From Alphaproteobacteria bacterium (lineage in GTDB: Bacteria > Pseudomonadota > Alphaproteobacteria > UBA8366 > GCA-2717185): 64,000 bases of DNA. The stretch spans positions 186,001-250,000 of the forward strand of contig WLWY01000001.1 of NCBI GenBank assembly GCA_012103325.1, in the 5' to 3' direction. The notes beneath the pieces were generated by a model that had not been told where the DNA came from, searched no databases, and worked only from the letters and a program-made list of their open reading frames with translations. Positions 1 through 10,054 of the stretch are shown piece after piece. The translations under genes and the position numbers were made by a program. Every line of letters begins with the position of its first letter. Position 1 is the first letter of the stretch.

Positions 1-588
1 GACCGCACCGCCGAACAGCGCGCCGACAATCCAACTCAAGATGGCGAGTATGAGGATCAACCCAAACAGGTGCCAGCGATACCCCTTGGTGAGTTCGAGG
101 CTGCGAGACAGGGTTGCCTTCAACCCGGGCCGCTCGACGACGGCAACCGGGATCGCCACCCAAAGCATCACAAAGGCGATCATGCCGGGGATTATGAGGA
201 GGAGCGAGAAAAACATAACGATAAGACTGACCACAATGCCGACGCCGAGAACCGGAAACAGCAATCCGAAGCCGCGCGACATACATTCGAAAATTCCGGC
301 GCGGCCACCGCGCAACTCCTGAACCGTTCCGTATACAAGCGTAGCCGATAGAAGAAAGCCGAGCACGACGTTACCCAGGATCACGACGACAAACAGCGGC
401 CAGTTGACGTCACCTGCGGCAATGTCGGTTTCGGTGAACTGGAAGGCGACCAGTTGCATCGGTAGATTGAAAGCAATCGCCAATAGGCCGAACGGCACAA
501 TATTCCGAAACAAGGTCGTAAAGCTGCGGCCCAGCGCGGCGCCAACGCGAAATTTCGGCGGTTCCGCCGTGTCCGATTCCAATGTCAT
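1..588 (-). CDS. Polytopic membrane protein of the GPDPase-membrane-domain/YciC-like type, 3' end outside the window
   Basis: The reading frame is open from an ATG at 588 down to base 1, giving 196 residues, and the gene continues beyond the window. The start has a strong ribosome binding site (AAGGGGGAAC). After a soluble N-terminus there are four or five hydrophobic stretches, roughly residues 27-45, 63-85, 105-135 and 180-196. The motif SRSLELTKGYRW at about residues 163-174 is typical of bacterial membrane proteins related to the membrane domain of glycerophosphodiester phosphodiesterase and to YciC/UPF0259. No catalytic motif is visible and the function is unknown. It is transcribed divergently from the mraZ operon. 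The family assignment is from motif recall, so moderate confidence; the existence of the gene is well supported. Confidence 0.75.
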   Translation of the reverse strand, partial: MTLESDTAEPPKFRVGAALGRSFTTLFRNIVPFGLLAIAFNLPMQLVAFQFTETDIAAGDVNWPLFVVVILGNVVLGFLLSATLVYGTVQELRGGRAGIFECMSRGFGLLFPVLGVGIVVSLIVMFFSLLLIIPGMIAFVMLWVAIPVAVVERPGLKATLSRSLELTKGYRWHLFGLILILAILSWIVGALFGGAV

Positions 589-963
589 TCGTTCCCCCTT
601 ATTGCCCGCTAATCGATTTTGACGTTAAAGAGACCCGCCCTGTCCGAATCCGAGAATACTGGCATAGTTTTTCCATTCGTTCCAAAGGAACCTGACGCCA
701 ACCGCCGATGCGTTTTATTTGCGGCCCAACAAACCACCCTTATCGCGGACCCTCCGGCAGCGGCGATCGCCTCTTCGGCGGCGTAACAGACTCAAATTCC
801 ATGAAATCCCGGATCGCCCACACAAAAAGAAATTATCATAAAAGGAACATAATTAGAACAAAAATTGAACCCGATTCGCGAACATCATAAACTTAGCGTG
901 AAATACACAAGTTCTAGTGGCTCTCATTTCTATCGTCACTAAACATGGATTACTGAAAAGAAC

Positions 964-983
964 AGAATAGATGCATCTATTCT
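964..983. promoter_or_regulatory. Perfect 20-bp palindrome upstream of the mraZ promoter
   Basis: AGAATAGATGCATCTATTCT equals its own reverse complement. It lies 21 bp upstream of the putative -35 hexamer of the mraZ promoter in AT-rich non-coding DNA. A perfect 20-bp palindrome there is a plausible dimeric regulator site. I do not recognise the regulator. Confidence 0.5.
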
Positions 984-1004
984 CGCAGTATTCTTGAGCA
1001 TTGC

Positions 1005-1033
1005 TTGACTTCCCATTTTAGCCCATGATATTC
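1005..1033 (+). promoter_or_regulatory. Putative promoter of the mraZ/dcw operon
   Basis: A -35-like TTGACT (1005-1010) is followed after 16-17 bp by GATATT/ATATTC (1027-1033) as -10. The MraZ boxes fill the spacer and the -10 element, the position expected for autorepression. Assigned by eye. Confidence 0.5.
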
Positions 1034-1045
1034 CATGAAATCCCA
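1011..1045 (-). promoter_or_regulatory. MraZ operator: four boxes at 10-bp spacing
   Basis: Read on the minus strand, the boxes are TGGGA (1041-1045), TGGAA (1031-1035), TGGGC (1021-1025) and TGGGA (1011-1015), each separated by exactly 5 bp. MraZ is known to bind direct TGGGN repeats with 5-bp spacers in front of its own gene. One box (TGGAA) deviates from the consensus. The array overlaps the putative promoter. Confidence 0.8.
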
Positions 1046-1157
1046 TTTTGGGGCATGCGCGACCCAATAGCGTTGCATGCGATCAACCTGCACCGGCAAG
1101 GATCCGCACGCACCATTTCCAGTCGGGAGAAAGCGGTAATCGGGAACAACGGTTGCG

Positions 1158-1613
1158 ATGGCGTTATTCATCGGCACACACGAGAACAAGATCGACCGTA
1201 AGGGACGGGTTTCCTTGCCGGCGGACTATCGCGCCGAACTGCCGACCGAAGACGACCGCGCCATTTTTATCTTTCCCTCACTCTATATCCCGGCACTCGA
1301 GGCTTGCGACAAGGCCCAACTGGAACTGCACTCGCAACGGATCAATGCGCTCGACCAGTTCTCCCAGGAAGAAGCCTATTTTTCCGCGCAGATTCTGGCC
1401 GAAGCACGGAAAATCTCCATCGATGGCGATGGCCGTATCGTATTGCCGGCGGAGTTCATGACGCGGGCGAATATCGACGGCAAGGCCTTGTTCGTGGGCG
1501 GCGGCCCGAAATTCCATATCTGGCAGCCAGGCGCGTACGCTGAACATCGCGAGATCACGCAGAAGGCGCTTACCGGCCGCACCCTGCCATCCCTAACGGG
1601 GCCGACGTCGTGA
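1158..1613 (+). CDS. mraZ: Transcriptional regulator MraZ
   Basis: 151 residues, the usual size of MraZ, starting [17 protein letters not shown]. It contains two SpoVT/AbrB-like halves, each with the signature of an initial strand followed by D-x-x-[15 protein letters not shown] near residue 13 and [12 protein letters not shown] near residue 90. MraZ forms a ring-shaped multimer that binds TGGGN repeats and represses the dcw operon. Four such repeats lie just upstream at 1011-1045. It is the first gene of the operon; its TGA overlaps the GTG start of rsmH by 4 bases, implying translational coupling. Confidence 0.96.
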   Translation: MALFIGTHENKIDRKGRVSLPADYRAELPTEDDRAIFIFPSLYIPALEACDKAQLELHSQRINALDQFSQEEAYFSAQILAEARKISIDGDGRIVLPAEFMTRANIDGKALFVGGGPKFHIWQPGAYAEHREITQKALTGRTLPSLTGPTS

Positions 1614-2566
1614 GCGCCCTCCACATCCCCGTCATGCCGGCAGAGATGCTGGACGCGCTCGACCCGCGCGACGGTGGCGCCTACCTTGACGGGACCTTCG
1701 GCCTCGGCGGTTATTCGCAGGCGATCCTGGATGCGGCCGATTGCACCGTCTGGGCGCTGGATTGCGATCCCGAAGCGATTGCGCGCGGCCGCGCCCTCCT
1801 TGACACGTATGCCGGCCGACTGACCCTGCTCGAGGGCCGCTTTGGCGCGATGATCGCGCTGCTGCAAAGCGTCGGTGTGGATCGTCTGGACGGCGTCGTG
1901 CTCGACCTCGGCGTGTCTTCGCCACAGCTGGACAACGCGGCGCGCGGTTTCTCCTTCCGCGGCGACGGCCCGCTCGACATGCGTATGACGCGCGAAGGGC
2001 CGACGGCGGCCGACATCGTGAATACCCTCGACGAAAAACCCTTAGCCGACCTGATCCGGCAATTGGGCGAGGAACGCTACGCCCGGCGCGTGGCCCGCGC
2101 CATCGTAGCCGCCCGCGCAGAGAAACCGATCGGCAGCACCTTGCAGCTGGCGAAACTCGTCCGTGACGCACTCCCCCGCGCCAAAGACGGCATCGATCCC
2201 GCGACCCGGACTTTCATGGCGCTGCGCATTCACGTTAATGACGAGCTCGGCGAACTGGAACGGGGTCTGGCCGCCGCCGAGAGAATTCTCCGTCCCGGCG
2301 GCCGGCTTGTGGTGGTCTGTTTCCATTCGCTGGAGGACCGCCGGGTCAAAAACTTCCTCCGGACACGCGGTGGCCAGGCGCCGCGTGCCTCGCGTCATAT
2401 GCCGGACACCGGCGAAGAACGCCCGGCGTCGTTCCAAGTCGTCCATCGCCGCGGCGTTGTACCCAGCGCGAAAGAGGTCGCCACCAATCCGCGCGCCCGC
2501 TCGGCCCGGTTGCGCACCGCTATCCGCACCGATGCACCGTCATGGCCCTTGGAGGACGCGGCATGA
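1610..2566 (+). CDS. rsmH: 16S rRNA (cytosine-1402-N4)-methyltransferase RsmH (MraW)
   Basis: 318 residues with a GTG start inside the mraZ stop (GTGA). The SAM-binding signature [11 protein letters not shown] lies near residue 30 and the family motif [11 protein letters not shown] near residue 98, followed by [14 protein letters not shown]. The C-terminus carries the conserved [12 protein letters not shown] segment. RsmH methylates N4 of C1402 in 16S rRNA, in the decoding centre, using S-adenosylmethionine. It occupies its standard second place in dcw clusters and overlaps ftsL by 4 bases. Confidence 0.96.
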   Translation: MSALHIPVMPAEMLDALDPRDGGAYLDGTFGLGGYSQAILDAADCTVWALDCDPEAIARGRALLDTYAGRLTLLEGRFGAMIALLQSVGVDRLDGVVLDLGVSSPQLDNAARGFSFRGDGPLDMRMTREGPTAADIVNTLDEKPLADLIRQLGEERYARRVARAIVAARAEKPIGSTLQLAKLVRDALPRAKDGIDPATRTFMALRIHVNDELGELERGLAAAERILRPGGRLVVVCFHSLEDRRVKNFLRTRGGQAPRASRHMPDTGEERPASFQVVHRRGVVPSAKEVATNPRARSARLRTAIRTDAPSWPLEDAA

Positions 2567-2913
2567 AAGGCTTTTCGTTGATCGTCTGGGTCGGGATTGC
2601 AGGGTTGGCCAGCGTCGCGCTGTTCAACATCACCTTCAAGGTTGAACAGATCCAGGATGAATTGAACGTCCTGAACAAACAGATCCTTCAGGAACAAAAG
2701 GCCGTGCACGTCCTGCAGGCGGAGTGGAGCTATCTAAGCCGCCCGGAACGGATCGAAGCGCTGTCTCAGCGCCTGCTACCACACCTGCAGCCGCCAACCG
2801 CACAACAGGTGGGCAACATGGAGAGTCTGACAGCAGCCGTCACGGCGGCCAGGGTGACAAGCAATCCTGCACCGACACGGGTTCAGCCGGCCGCAGTGAG
2901 AGGTACGCGATGA
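2563..2913 (+). CDS. ftsL: Cell division protein FtsL
   Basis: 116 residues, starting [11 protein letters not shown] at the ATG that overlaps the rsmH stop. A short cytoplasmic N-terminus and one membrane segment (about residues 5-23) are followed by a coiled-coil region (about residues 25-60) containing the FtsL-like [17 protein letters not shown]. FtsL is the small bitopic divisome protein that pairs with FtsB and FtsQ to control FtsWI. The sequence is poorly conserved in general, so the call rests on size, topology and position between rsmH and ftsI. The stop overlaps the ftsI start by 4 bases. Confidence 0.88.
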   Translation: MKGFSLIVWVGIAGLASVALFNITFKVEQIQDELNVLNKQILQEQKAVHVLQAEWSYLSRPERIEALSQRLLPHLQPPTAQQVGNMESLTAAVTAARVTSNPAPTRVQPAAVRGTR

Positions 2914-4670
2914 TTTTCGCTCGTTCCAAACGAAACCGGCAAACGCGCCTGCCCAAAGCGACGCCGCGGCAGCCGACCCGCCCGTGCGCGCCGCGCCCAA
3001 TGGACGATCGGATTCAAGTCGCGCTCGACGTCAGTTACACCCGGCTCCTGATGACCGGTGCGATGCTGCTCTTTGCGTTCGGCGCTATTGCCGTGCGGCT
3101 TGTCGATGTGTCCCTCTTGCAAGCGGCAAGCGAACCACGGGCCGCCTTTGCGCCGCGCGGGCAGGAAATGCGCATGGACCGCGCAGACGTCGTCGACCGA
3201 AACGGCAACCTGTTGGCCACCAACCTGTCGACCGCTTCGCTGTTCGCCAATCCGCGCAAGGTGATGGATCCAGACGATACGGCGCGGCAACTGGCTCGTG
3301 TCCTGCCGACCTTGCGTGAAGCCGAAGTCGCCCGCCAACTGAAGACCAACCGTTCCTTCGTCTGGCTGCAACGGAACCTGACACCGCGCCAGCAGTGGCA
3401 GGTCATATCCCTGGGTCTGCCGGGCATCGATTTCCAGAGCGCCCAGACGCGCGTCTACCCCAACGGCGCCCTTGCGGCACATATCATGGGGTATGTCGGC
3501 GTCGACAATCAGGGGCTCGCCGGTGTCGAGGAAAGGTTCGATGCAACGCTGCGCGACAATGCGGCGCCATTGCAACTGACCATCGACATCCGCTTGCAGC
3601 ATATCCTGCGCGGCGAGTTGCTGCGGGCAAAGACGGAATTCAACGCACTCGGCGCGACCGGAGTCATAATGGATGCGCGAAACGGCGACGTATTGGCGAT
3701 GACGTCGCTGCCGGACTTCGATCCCAACGATGGCAGCAACGCGCGGGATAACCAGAAGTTCAACCGCGCGACCTTGGGCGTCTACGAACTGGGTTCGACC
3801 TTCAAGATCTTCACCGCGGCCATGGCCCTGGATTACGGCATCGTGACGATGCGGGATGGTTACGACGCAACCGACCCAATCCGGATATCCCGTTTCACCA
3901 TCCGCGACTATCACGCCAAGCGCCGCTGGCTGTCGGTGCCGGAAATCTTCATGTATTCGTCCAACATCGGCGCCGCCAAGATGGCGGAAGATGTCGGTGG
4001 CGAAGCGCAGCGGGAATTCCTCGGCCGTCTCGGCATGCTGCGCCCGGCATCGATCGAACTCCCGGAAGTCGGCACCCCCATGGTGCCGTCGCCTTGGCGT
4101 CCCATCAAAACGATGACGATCAGTTTCGGTCACGGTCTCGCCGTGAGCCCCCTGCAACTCGCTTCTGGCGTGTCGGCTATGGTCAATGGCGGCACGGTTC
4201 ACCGTTCGACCCTGATCCGTAGAGAGACCGCCGAACCGCCGCAGGGCCAGCGGATTATATCCGAGCGCACGTCGCGCGACGTGCGCCGGCTGATGCGGCT
4301 GGTCGTGGCAAACGGCACCGGCCGAAAGGCATCCGCGGCAGGATATGTCGTCGGCGGGAAAACCGGCACCGCAGACAAACCGAAACGGGGCGGCTATTCG
4401 CGGCGCGCCTTGTTGTCATCCTTTGTCGGCGCGTTTCCCATGACGGACCCCCGCTACGTCGTGCTTGCGACCCTGGACGAACCACAAGGCAACAAAAGCA
4501 CGCATGGCTACGCCACGGGAGGCTGGGTCGCCGCACCAGTCGTGCGCCGCGTGATCGAACGCGCAGCGCCCCTGCTCGGCGTGCAACCCGTCGACGAGCA
4601 ATCGCCGACCGTGAAGAAGAAGCTTTTTATCAAATTCAAACGGGAGGGACGCCAGCTTGCGTCTTTCTGA
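2910..4670 (+). CDS. ftsI: Septal peptidoglycan transpeptidase FtsI (PBP3)
   Basis: 586 residues from the ATG at 2910, chosen because it overlaps the ftsL stop (ATGA); the frame stays open further upstream only because of high GC. One membrane anchor lies at about residues 48-70, then the non-catalytic pedestal, then the transpeptidase domain. Active-site motifs are complete: STFK with nucleophile Ser296, SSN at residues 350-352 and KTGT from Lys484. The enzyme crosslinks septal peptidoglycan in the periplasm as partner of FtsW. Its end overlaps the TTG start of murE by 14 bases. Confidence 0.96.
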   Translation: MIFARSKRNRQTRLPKATPRQPTRPCAPRPMDDRIQVALDVSYTRLLMTGAMLLFAFGAIAVRLVDVSLLQAASEPRAAFAPRGQEMRMDRADVVDRNGNLLATNLSTASLFANPRKVMDPDDTARQLARVLPTLREAEVARQLKTNRSFVWLQRNLTPRQQWQVISLGLPGIDFQSAQTRVYPNGALAAHIMGYVGVDNQGLAGVEERFDATLRDNAAPLQLTIDIRLQHILRGELLRAKTEFNALGATGVIMDARNGDVLAMTSLPDFDPNDGSNARDNQKFNRATLGVYELGSTFKIFTAAMALDYGIVTMRDGYDATDPIRISRFTIRDYHAKRRWLSVPEIFMYSSNIGAAKMAEDVGGEAQREFLGRLGMLRPASIELPEVGTPMVPSPWRPIKTMTISFGHGLAVSPLQLASGVSAMVNGGTVHRSTLIRRETAEPPQGQRIISERTSRDVRRLMRLVVANGTGRKASAAGYVVGGKTGTADKPKRGGYSRRALLSSFVGAFPMTDPRYVVLATLDEPQGNKSTHGYATGGWVAAPVVRRVIERAAPLLGVQPVDEQSPTVKKKLFIKFKREGRQLASF

Positions 4671-6129
4671 GCTCATCGAAGGAGGCGGCGCGACCGCACA
4701 CAACATCGTGCCCGATATCGATATCACCGGCCTGACGGCCGACAGCCGGGACGTCCGTCCCGGTTTCCTGTTCGCGGCCCTGCCCGGCGCCGCGCGGGAC
4801 GGGCGCGACTATATCGGCCAGGCCATCGAAAAAGGCGCCACGGCAGTTCTGGCGCCACCGACGGTGCAACCAAACGACATTAAGGGCGGCGCCCAGCTTA
4901 TCCGCGACCCCACGCCCCGCCGGCAGCTGTCCCTCATGGCGGCCCGCTTTTACCAGGCGCAGCCAGATACCGTCGCCGCCGTAACCGGGACAAACGGCAA
5001 GACATCGGTGACAAATTTCGTCCATCAGCTTTGGACGTTGCTAGGACACCGCAGCGCAGCCTTGGGCACGCTCGGCATTACCGCACCGGGCCGAGAGGCC
5101 GGCGGCGGCCTGACCACGCCGGACCCGGTCCGATTGCACGAGTCGCTGGCGGCGCTAAAGCGCGACGGATTTAATCACCTGGCCATCGAAGCCTCGAGCC
5201 ATGGCCTCGACCAGTACCGTCTCGACGGCGTCCGGATTGCCGCGGCGGCTTTCACCAACCTGTCCCGCGACCATCTCGATTACCACGAGACGATGGACGC
5301 CTATTTGGATAGCAAACTTCGGCTGTTCACCGAGCTCTTACGCGACGGCGGTACCGCGGTCGTGGATGCGGACTCACCGCAATATGACCGGATCGCCGAC
5401 ATCGTCCGTCACCGTCGGCTGCATCTGCTAACGTACGGCCGGAACGATGGCGATATCCGTTGCCGGAACGCCACAAACCACGAAGGCGCTTGGTCACTTT
5501 CAATCAACGCACTCGGCAAACGCTATAAGGTCGACTTTGCGCTGCCCGGCGCGTTTCAGATCGACAATGCGTTGTGCGCGCTCGCGCTTGTTATCGGCTG
5601 CGGCGCAGCGCCACAGACCGTCGTACCGCTCCTATCGCGCCTTGTCGGCGTACCGGGCCGGATGCAGGTTGCGGGACGGCGCTCGAACGGCGCAACCGTG
5701 ATCGTCGATTACGCGCATACGCCGGATGCGCTGGCGACCGTCCTGCAGGCGGCAAGGCCCTATGCCGCCAATCGGCTTATCGTGATTTTCGGCTGTGGCG
5801 GCGACCGCGATCCGGGGAAGCGTGCGGAAATGGGCGCGGCAGCCGCCAAACTTGCCGATGCGGCAATCGTCACCGACGACAATCCCCGAGGCGAGGATCC
5901 GGCAGCCATCCGCCAGCAGGCGCTCTCCGCCTGCCCGAAGGCCCAGGAAATCGGCGATCGACGCGAAGCCATCCACACCGGCATAGCGATGCTAGAGGCA
6001 GGCGACATTCTGGTTGTTGCGGGAAAGGGCCACGAACAAGGTCAAACGGCCGGAGGGAAAACATTGCCTTTCGACGATGTCACCGTGGCACGCGAGGCCA
6101 TCGACGAATTGGGTGGGGGCGCCGCATGA
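4657..6129 (+). CDS. murE: UDP-MurNAc-L-Ala-D-Glu:meso-diaminopimelate ligase MurE
   Basis: 490 residues. The start is a TTG at 4657 placed after a GGGAGGGAC ribosome binding site and giving the normal N-terminus MRLSELI. The ATP-binding loop TGTNGKTS lies near residue 110. The DNPRGEDP motif near residue 408 is the meso-diaminopimelate recognition signature, so this organism crosslinks through meso-DAP rather than lysine. The cytoplasmic enzyme adds the third stem-peptide residue. It overlaps ftsI by 14 bases and murF by 4. Confidence 0.96.
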   Translation: MRLSELIEGGGATAHNIVPDIDITGLTADSRDVRPGFLFAALPGAARDGRDYIGQAIEKGATAVLAPPTVQPNDIKGGAQLIRDPTPRRQLSLMAARFYQAQPDTVAAVTGTNGKTSVTNFVHQLWTLLGHRSAALGTLGITAPGREAGGGLTTPDPVRLHESLAALKRDGFNHLAIEASSHGLDQYRLDGVRIAAAAFTNLSRDHLDYHETMDAYLDSKLRLFTELLRDGGTAVVDADSPQYDRIADIVRHRRLHLLTYGRNDGDIRCRNATNHEGAWSLSINALGKRYKVDFALPGAFQIDNALCALALVIGCGAAPQTVVPLLSRLVGVPGRMQVAGRRSNGATVIVDYAHTPDALATVLQAARPYAANRLIVIFGCGGDRDPGKRAEMGAAAAKLADAAIVTDDNPRGEDPAAIRQQALSACPKAQEIGDRREAIHTGIAMLEAGDILVVAGKGHEQGQTAGGKTLPFDDVTVAREAIDELGGGAA

Positions 6130-7544
6130 GCGCGCTCTGGACATCGGACGAGGCCGCCGCGGCAACAGGGGGTCGTAATACGGCCCCTTGGATGGCGCAA
6201 GGCGTGTCCATCGACAGCCGGTCGCTACAGCCCGACGATTTGTTCATTGCGATCGTAGGGCCCAATAGCGATGGCCATGATCATATCGCGGGCGCTTTCG
6301 AAAACGGCGCGGCGGCGGCAATGTCCGCACGCACGACTGACAGCGCAACCGGGCCGGCACTCATCGTCGAAGACACGATGACCGGCATGCAATCGCTCGC
6401 CCGGCATGCGCGTCGCCGCGGCGGCGCAAAAATCATCGCTGTAACAGGCAGTGTTGGGAAAACCGGCACCAAGGATACATTGAACCTAGCCCTTGGCCAG
6501 CAAGCGCCAACGCATGCCACCGCAGGCAACCTGAACAATCATTGGGGACTACCGCTCAGCCTCGCGCGAATGCCACGCGATACGAAGTTCGGCATCCTGG
6601 AAATGGGGATGAACAGTCCCGGTGAAATCGCACCGCTGTCGAAGCTTGCGCAACCGGACATCGCGATCATCACGAACGTATCCGCCGTTCATATCGAATT
6701 TTTCGATAGTGAAGAGGATATCGCCGACGCCAAGGCGGAAATCTTCGCCGGCATGGACAGTAACGGCACGGCAGTACTGAACCGCGACAATCGTCATTAC
6801 GAGCGCCTGACAAACCATGCGAAACAGGCTGGCATCGGTCGGATTCGCAGCTTCGGCGCTCATAAAGACGCGGACATCCGTTTGATAGACACATCTCCGC
6901 AAACCGGCGGGACTCATGTGACTGCCGAAATCGACGGCAAACCGATTTCCTATGTCATGGGCGCAGCCGGCACGCATTGGGTCGTCAACAGCCTTGGCGT
7001 CCTTGCCGTCGTCGACGCGCTCGGCGCGGATATCACCGATGCGGCGAGCGTCATGGCAAAGGTGGCTCCTGCCACCGGCCGAGGCGCTCAGACAGAAATC
7101 CGGATGGACGGCGGCACCTTCCTGCTTATCGACGAGAGCTACAACGCCAGCCCGGCGTCTACTCGTGCTGCGCTCGACGTGTTGGGCGGATGCGCCGGAC
7201 GAAAAATCGCCGTACTCGGAGACATGCTGGAGTTGGGAACACAATCAGCCGAACTGCATGCGGCACTCGCCGACGATGTGACGCGGAACGATATCGATAT
7301 CCTGTTCCTGGCAGGGAAAGGAATGCGCGCGCTTGCCGACGCGATGGCGGGAAACCGTGTTGCCGGAACCGGAGCCTCGAGCGAGGCGATCCTGCCTCAA
7401 GTGATCGACGTTATCAGGCCGGGCGACGCCGTCATGGTGAAGGGGTCGCTTGGCAGCCGTATGGCGCCGATCGTCACGGCACTCAAGGCGCTCGAAATTT
7501 CTCACAACGGCGCTGCAACGCAGCGCGCGGCGAACGGCAGGTAG
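6126..7544 (+). CDS. murF: UDP-MurNAc-tripeptide:D-Ala-D-Ala ligase MurF
   Basis: 472 residues from the ATG overlapping the murE stop; an open stretch further upstream in the same frame is a GC artefact inside murE. The Mur-ligase P-loop reads [10 protein letters not shown] near residue 112, a variant with GKTGT rather than [15 protein letters not shown] and the C-terminal [10 protein letters not shown] motif are typical of MurF. The enzyme adds D-Ala-D-Ala to the UDP-MurNAc-tripeptide. mraY follows after 7 bp. Confidence 0.95.
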   Translation: MSALWTSDEAAAATGGRNTAPWMAQGVSIDSRSLQPDDLFIAIVGPNSDGHDHIAGAFENGAAAAMSARTTDSATGPALIVEDTMTGMQSLARHARRRGGAKIIAVTGSVGKTGTKDTLNLALGQQAPTHATAGNLNNHWGLPLSLARMPRDTKFGILEMGMNSPGEIAPLSKLAQPDIAIITNVSAVHIEFFDSEEDIADAKAEIFAGMDSNGTAVLNRDNRHYERLTNHAKQAGIGRIRSFGAHKDADIRLIDTSPQTGGTHVTAEIDGKPISYVMGAAGTHWVVNSLGVLAVVDALGADITDAASVMAKVAPATGRGAQTEIRMDGGTFLLIDESYNASPASTRAALDVLGGCAGRKIAVLGDMLELGTQSAELHAALADDVTRNDIDILFLAGKGMRALADAMAGNRVAGTGASSEAILPQVIDVIRPGDAVMVKGSLGSRMAPIVTALKALEISHNGAATQRAANGR

Positions 7545-7551
7545 AAAAGCG

Positions 7552-8637
7552 ATGCTCTTCAACCTGCTTTCCCCACTCGCCGACGACCTTCAGGTCTTCA
7601 ATCTGTTTCGATACATTACGTTTCGAACAGGCGGCGCAATCATGACCGCGCTGCTCATGAGCTTTGTCTTTGGCCCCACGATCATCAATTGGTTGAAAAG
7701 CCGACAAGGCTCCGCCAGCAATATCCGGGAAGACGTTCCGGAAACGCATTTCAAGAAGGCCGGCACACCGACGATGGGCGGGTTCCTGATCCTGCTGTCG
7801 ATCAGCGTGAGCACTCTTCTGTGGGCCGACCTCAGCAACAGATATGTCTGGGTGGTCCTGCTGGTAACGGTCGGTTTCGGTGCGGTTGGCTTCGCAGACG
7901 ATTACCTCAAACTATCGCGGGCCAATTCCAAGGGTCTTAGTGGCCGTCGGAAATTATTTTTCCAGCTCATCATCGCGGTCGGGGCCGCGATCTGGGTGAG
8001 CGATCTCACGCCTGCGCCTCTAAGCACTGCGCTTGTACTGCCATTCTTCAAGAATCTGTTCATTGATCTGCAATGGTTCTTCGTTCCCTTCGCCGCCTTT
8101 GTGATGATCGGAACGTCGAACGCCGTGAACCTGACAGACGGTCTCGACGGGCTGGCAATCGTTCCTGTCATGATTGCCGCCGCCTGTTTCGGCATTATCG
8201 CCTACCTTGTCGGCAGCACCGTGTACGCCAACTATCTGCAAATTCACTACGTGCCCGGCACGGGGGAATTGGCGGTGTTCGCCGGTGCGATGGTCGGCGC
8301 GAGTCTCGGTTTTCTTTGGTTCAACGCACCGCCCGCGATGGTATTTATGGGCGACACCGGATCGCTCGCAATGGGCGGTGCCCTCGGCGCGACCAGCATC
8401 GTGACGAAACACGAACTGGTGCTGGCCATTGTCGGCGGTCTTTTCGTCCTGGAAACGGTATCGGTGATCGTGCAGGTCGCATCGTTCAAGCTCACCGGGC
8501 GACGCGTCTTCGCCATGGCGCCCCTGCACCATCATTTCGAAAAGAAGGGGTGGGCGGAACCGACGATCGTCATTCGTTTCTGGATCATCGCGATGATCCT
8601 TGCCCTTATCGGCCTATCCACATTGAAGTTGAGGTAG
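7552..8637 (+). CDS. mraY: Phospho-MurNAc-pentapeptide transferase MraY
   Basis: 361 residues starting [11 protein letters not shown], the length of E. coli MraY. About ten membrane segments are evident. Conserved catalytic motifs are present: FADDYLK near residue 116, [10 protein letters not shown] near residue 192 and FMGDTGSLA near residue 267, plus the histidine-rich APLHHHFE near the C-terminus. The integral membrane enzyme transfers phospho-MurNAc-pentapeptide to undecaprenyl phosphate, giving lipid I. It sits 7 bp from both neighbours, in the normal dcw place. Confidence 0.97.
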   Translation: MLFNLLSPLADDLQVFNLFRYITFRTGGAIMTALLMSFVFGPTIINWLKSRQGSASNIREDVPETHFKKAGTPTMGGFLILLSISVSTLLWADLSNRYVWVVLLVTVGFGAVGFADDYLKLSRANSKGLSGRRKLFFQLIIAVGAAIWVSDLTPAPLSTALVLPFFKNLFIDLQWFFVPFAAFVMIGTSNAVNLTDGLDGLAIVPVMIAAACFGIIAYLVGSTVYANYLQIHYVPGTGELAVFAGAMVGASLGFLWFNAPPAMVFMGDTGSLAMGGALGATSIVTKHELVLAIVGGLFVLETVSVIVQVASFKLTGRRVFAMAPLHHHFEKKGWAEPTIVIRFWIIAMILALIGLSTLKLR

Positions 8638-8644
8638 GGCCGCG

Positions 8645-10054
8645 ATGATTCCGATGAAGAGCACAAAAGGAAAAACGGTCGCGGTAATGGGATTGGGTCT
8701 CTCAGGCCTATGCACCGCGCGTGCCCTCATGGCGGGCGGCGCAAAAGTGTGTGCGTGGGACGATAGTGCAGAGCGACGCGCCACAGCAGAAGCAGAAGGC
8801 GTGCCCGTTGTCGCGCTGACCAATGGCGTTTGGAGAGATATCGACTCGCTGATCCTCAGCCCCGGCATCCCACATACGCACCCGACCACCCACCCCGTCG
8901 CGGCATTGGCTCGCCAGCATGGTACGGAAATCATCGGCGACATAGAGTTGCTGAAACGGGCCGCCCCGGATGCATCATTCATTGGCATCACCGGCACGAA
9001 CGGTAAATCGACGACGACCGCATTGATCGGCCACATTCTAAAATCAGCGGATGTTCCCGTCGAAATCGGCGGCAATCTTGGCCGGCCAGCGCTCGACTTT
9101 GCCCTGCTTGGAAGCGACGGCCGTTATGTGCTCGAACTCTCATCTTTTCAGTTGGAACTGACACCAAGCGCGGGATTCGACATCGCCATCCTGCTGAACA
9201 TTACACCCGATCATCTGGACAGGCACGGCGGCATGGCGGGGTATATCGCAGCCAAGCGCCACATTTTTGATGACTGCACGGGAACCGCAATAATCGGGAT
9301 CGACGATCCGATGTCCGCGGCAATTTGCGCTGACTTGCGCAAAGACGGCACGGCTACGGTCGTGCCAATTTCCGGCTCGTCGCCGGCGCCGGGCGGCGTT
9401 TACGTGGAACGTGGCAAGCTTGTCGATGATATGGACGGCAACCGCATCGAAGTCGCCATGATCGACGATATCGTCACCCTGCCGGGTTCCCACAATGCGC
9501 AGAACGCCGCCGCAGCCTACGCCGCCGCGCGGAAAGCGGGACTGCCCAGAAAGAATATCGTCGACGGCCTTCGCAGCTACCCCGGCCTAGCGCATCGGCA
9601 GCAGTTGATCGCGGTTATCGATGGCGTGCGCTACGTGAACGACAGCAAGGCAACCAATCCCGAAGCTGCCGCTCGTGCCTTATCAAGCTACGACTGCATC
9701 TACTGGATCGCCGGCGGCCGCGCGAAGGATGGTGGTCTCGACAGTATCGAGCCGTATTTGTCACACATCCGCCATGCCTTCCTGATCGGCGAAGCAACGG
9801 AGCCGTTTGCCACAGAGCTTGGCAATAAGGTCGACATCCAGAAATCCGGAACGCTTGAAACCGCGACCCGCGATGCACACGAATTGATCCGGCAGGAAAA
9901 GGAGGATGATGCTGTCCTGCTGCTCTCCCCCGCCTGCGCATCGTACGATCAATACCCCAATTTCGAAGAGCGCGGACGCGACTTCGAGCGTTGCGTCAAA
10001 GCGCTCCCGGGCACCGACCGGAAGTTCTTCGCAGCCGCGGAGGCGATGTCATGA
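8645..10054 (+). CDS. murD: UDP-MurNAc-L-alanine:D-glutamate ligase MurD
   Basis: 469 residues. The N-terminal GLGLSGLCTARALM nucleotide-binding stretch, the P-loop GITGTNGKSTTTALI near residue 115 and the NDSKATNPEA motif near residue 333 identify MurD. It adds D-glutamate to UDP-MurNAc-L-Ala in the cytoplasm. The start could also be the ATG nine bases downstream (MKSTKGKT); neither has a strong ribosome binding site. The stop overlaps the start of ftsW. Confidence 0.95.
   Translation: MIPMKSTKGKTVAVMGLGLSGLCTARALMAGGAKVCAWDDSAERRATAEAEGVPVVALTNGVWRDIDSLILSPGIPHTHPTTHPVAALARQHGTEIIGDIELLKRAAPDASFIGITGTNGKSTTTALIGHILKSADVPVEIGGNLGRPALDFALLGSDGRYVLELSSFQLELTPSAGFDIAILLNITPDHLDRHGGMAGYIAAKRHIFDDCTGTAIIGIDDPMSAAICADLRKDGTATVVPISGSSPAPGGVYVERGKLVDDMDGNRIEVAMIDDIVTLPGSHNAQNAAAAYAAARKAGLPRKNIVDGLRSYPGLAHRQQLIAVIDGVRYVNDSKATNPEAAARALSSYDCIYWIAGGRAKDGGLDSIEPYLSHIRHAFLIGEATEPFATELGNKVDIQKSGTLETATRDAHELIRQEKEDDAVLLLSPACASYDQYPNFEERGRDFERCVKALPGTDRKFFAAAEAMS

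Noticed and set aside
2883..4202. 439-codon frame antisense to ftsI
   Set aside because: Overlaps a complete conserved FtsI on the other strand; no recognisable domain; typical GC-driven shadow.
5574..6125. 184-codon upstream extension of the murF frame
   Set aside because: Lies inside murE, is Arg-rich and lacks similarity to MurF; the ATG at 6126 gives the normal start.
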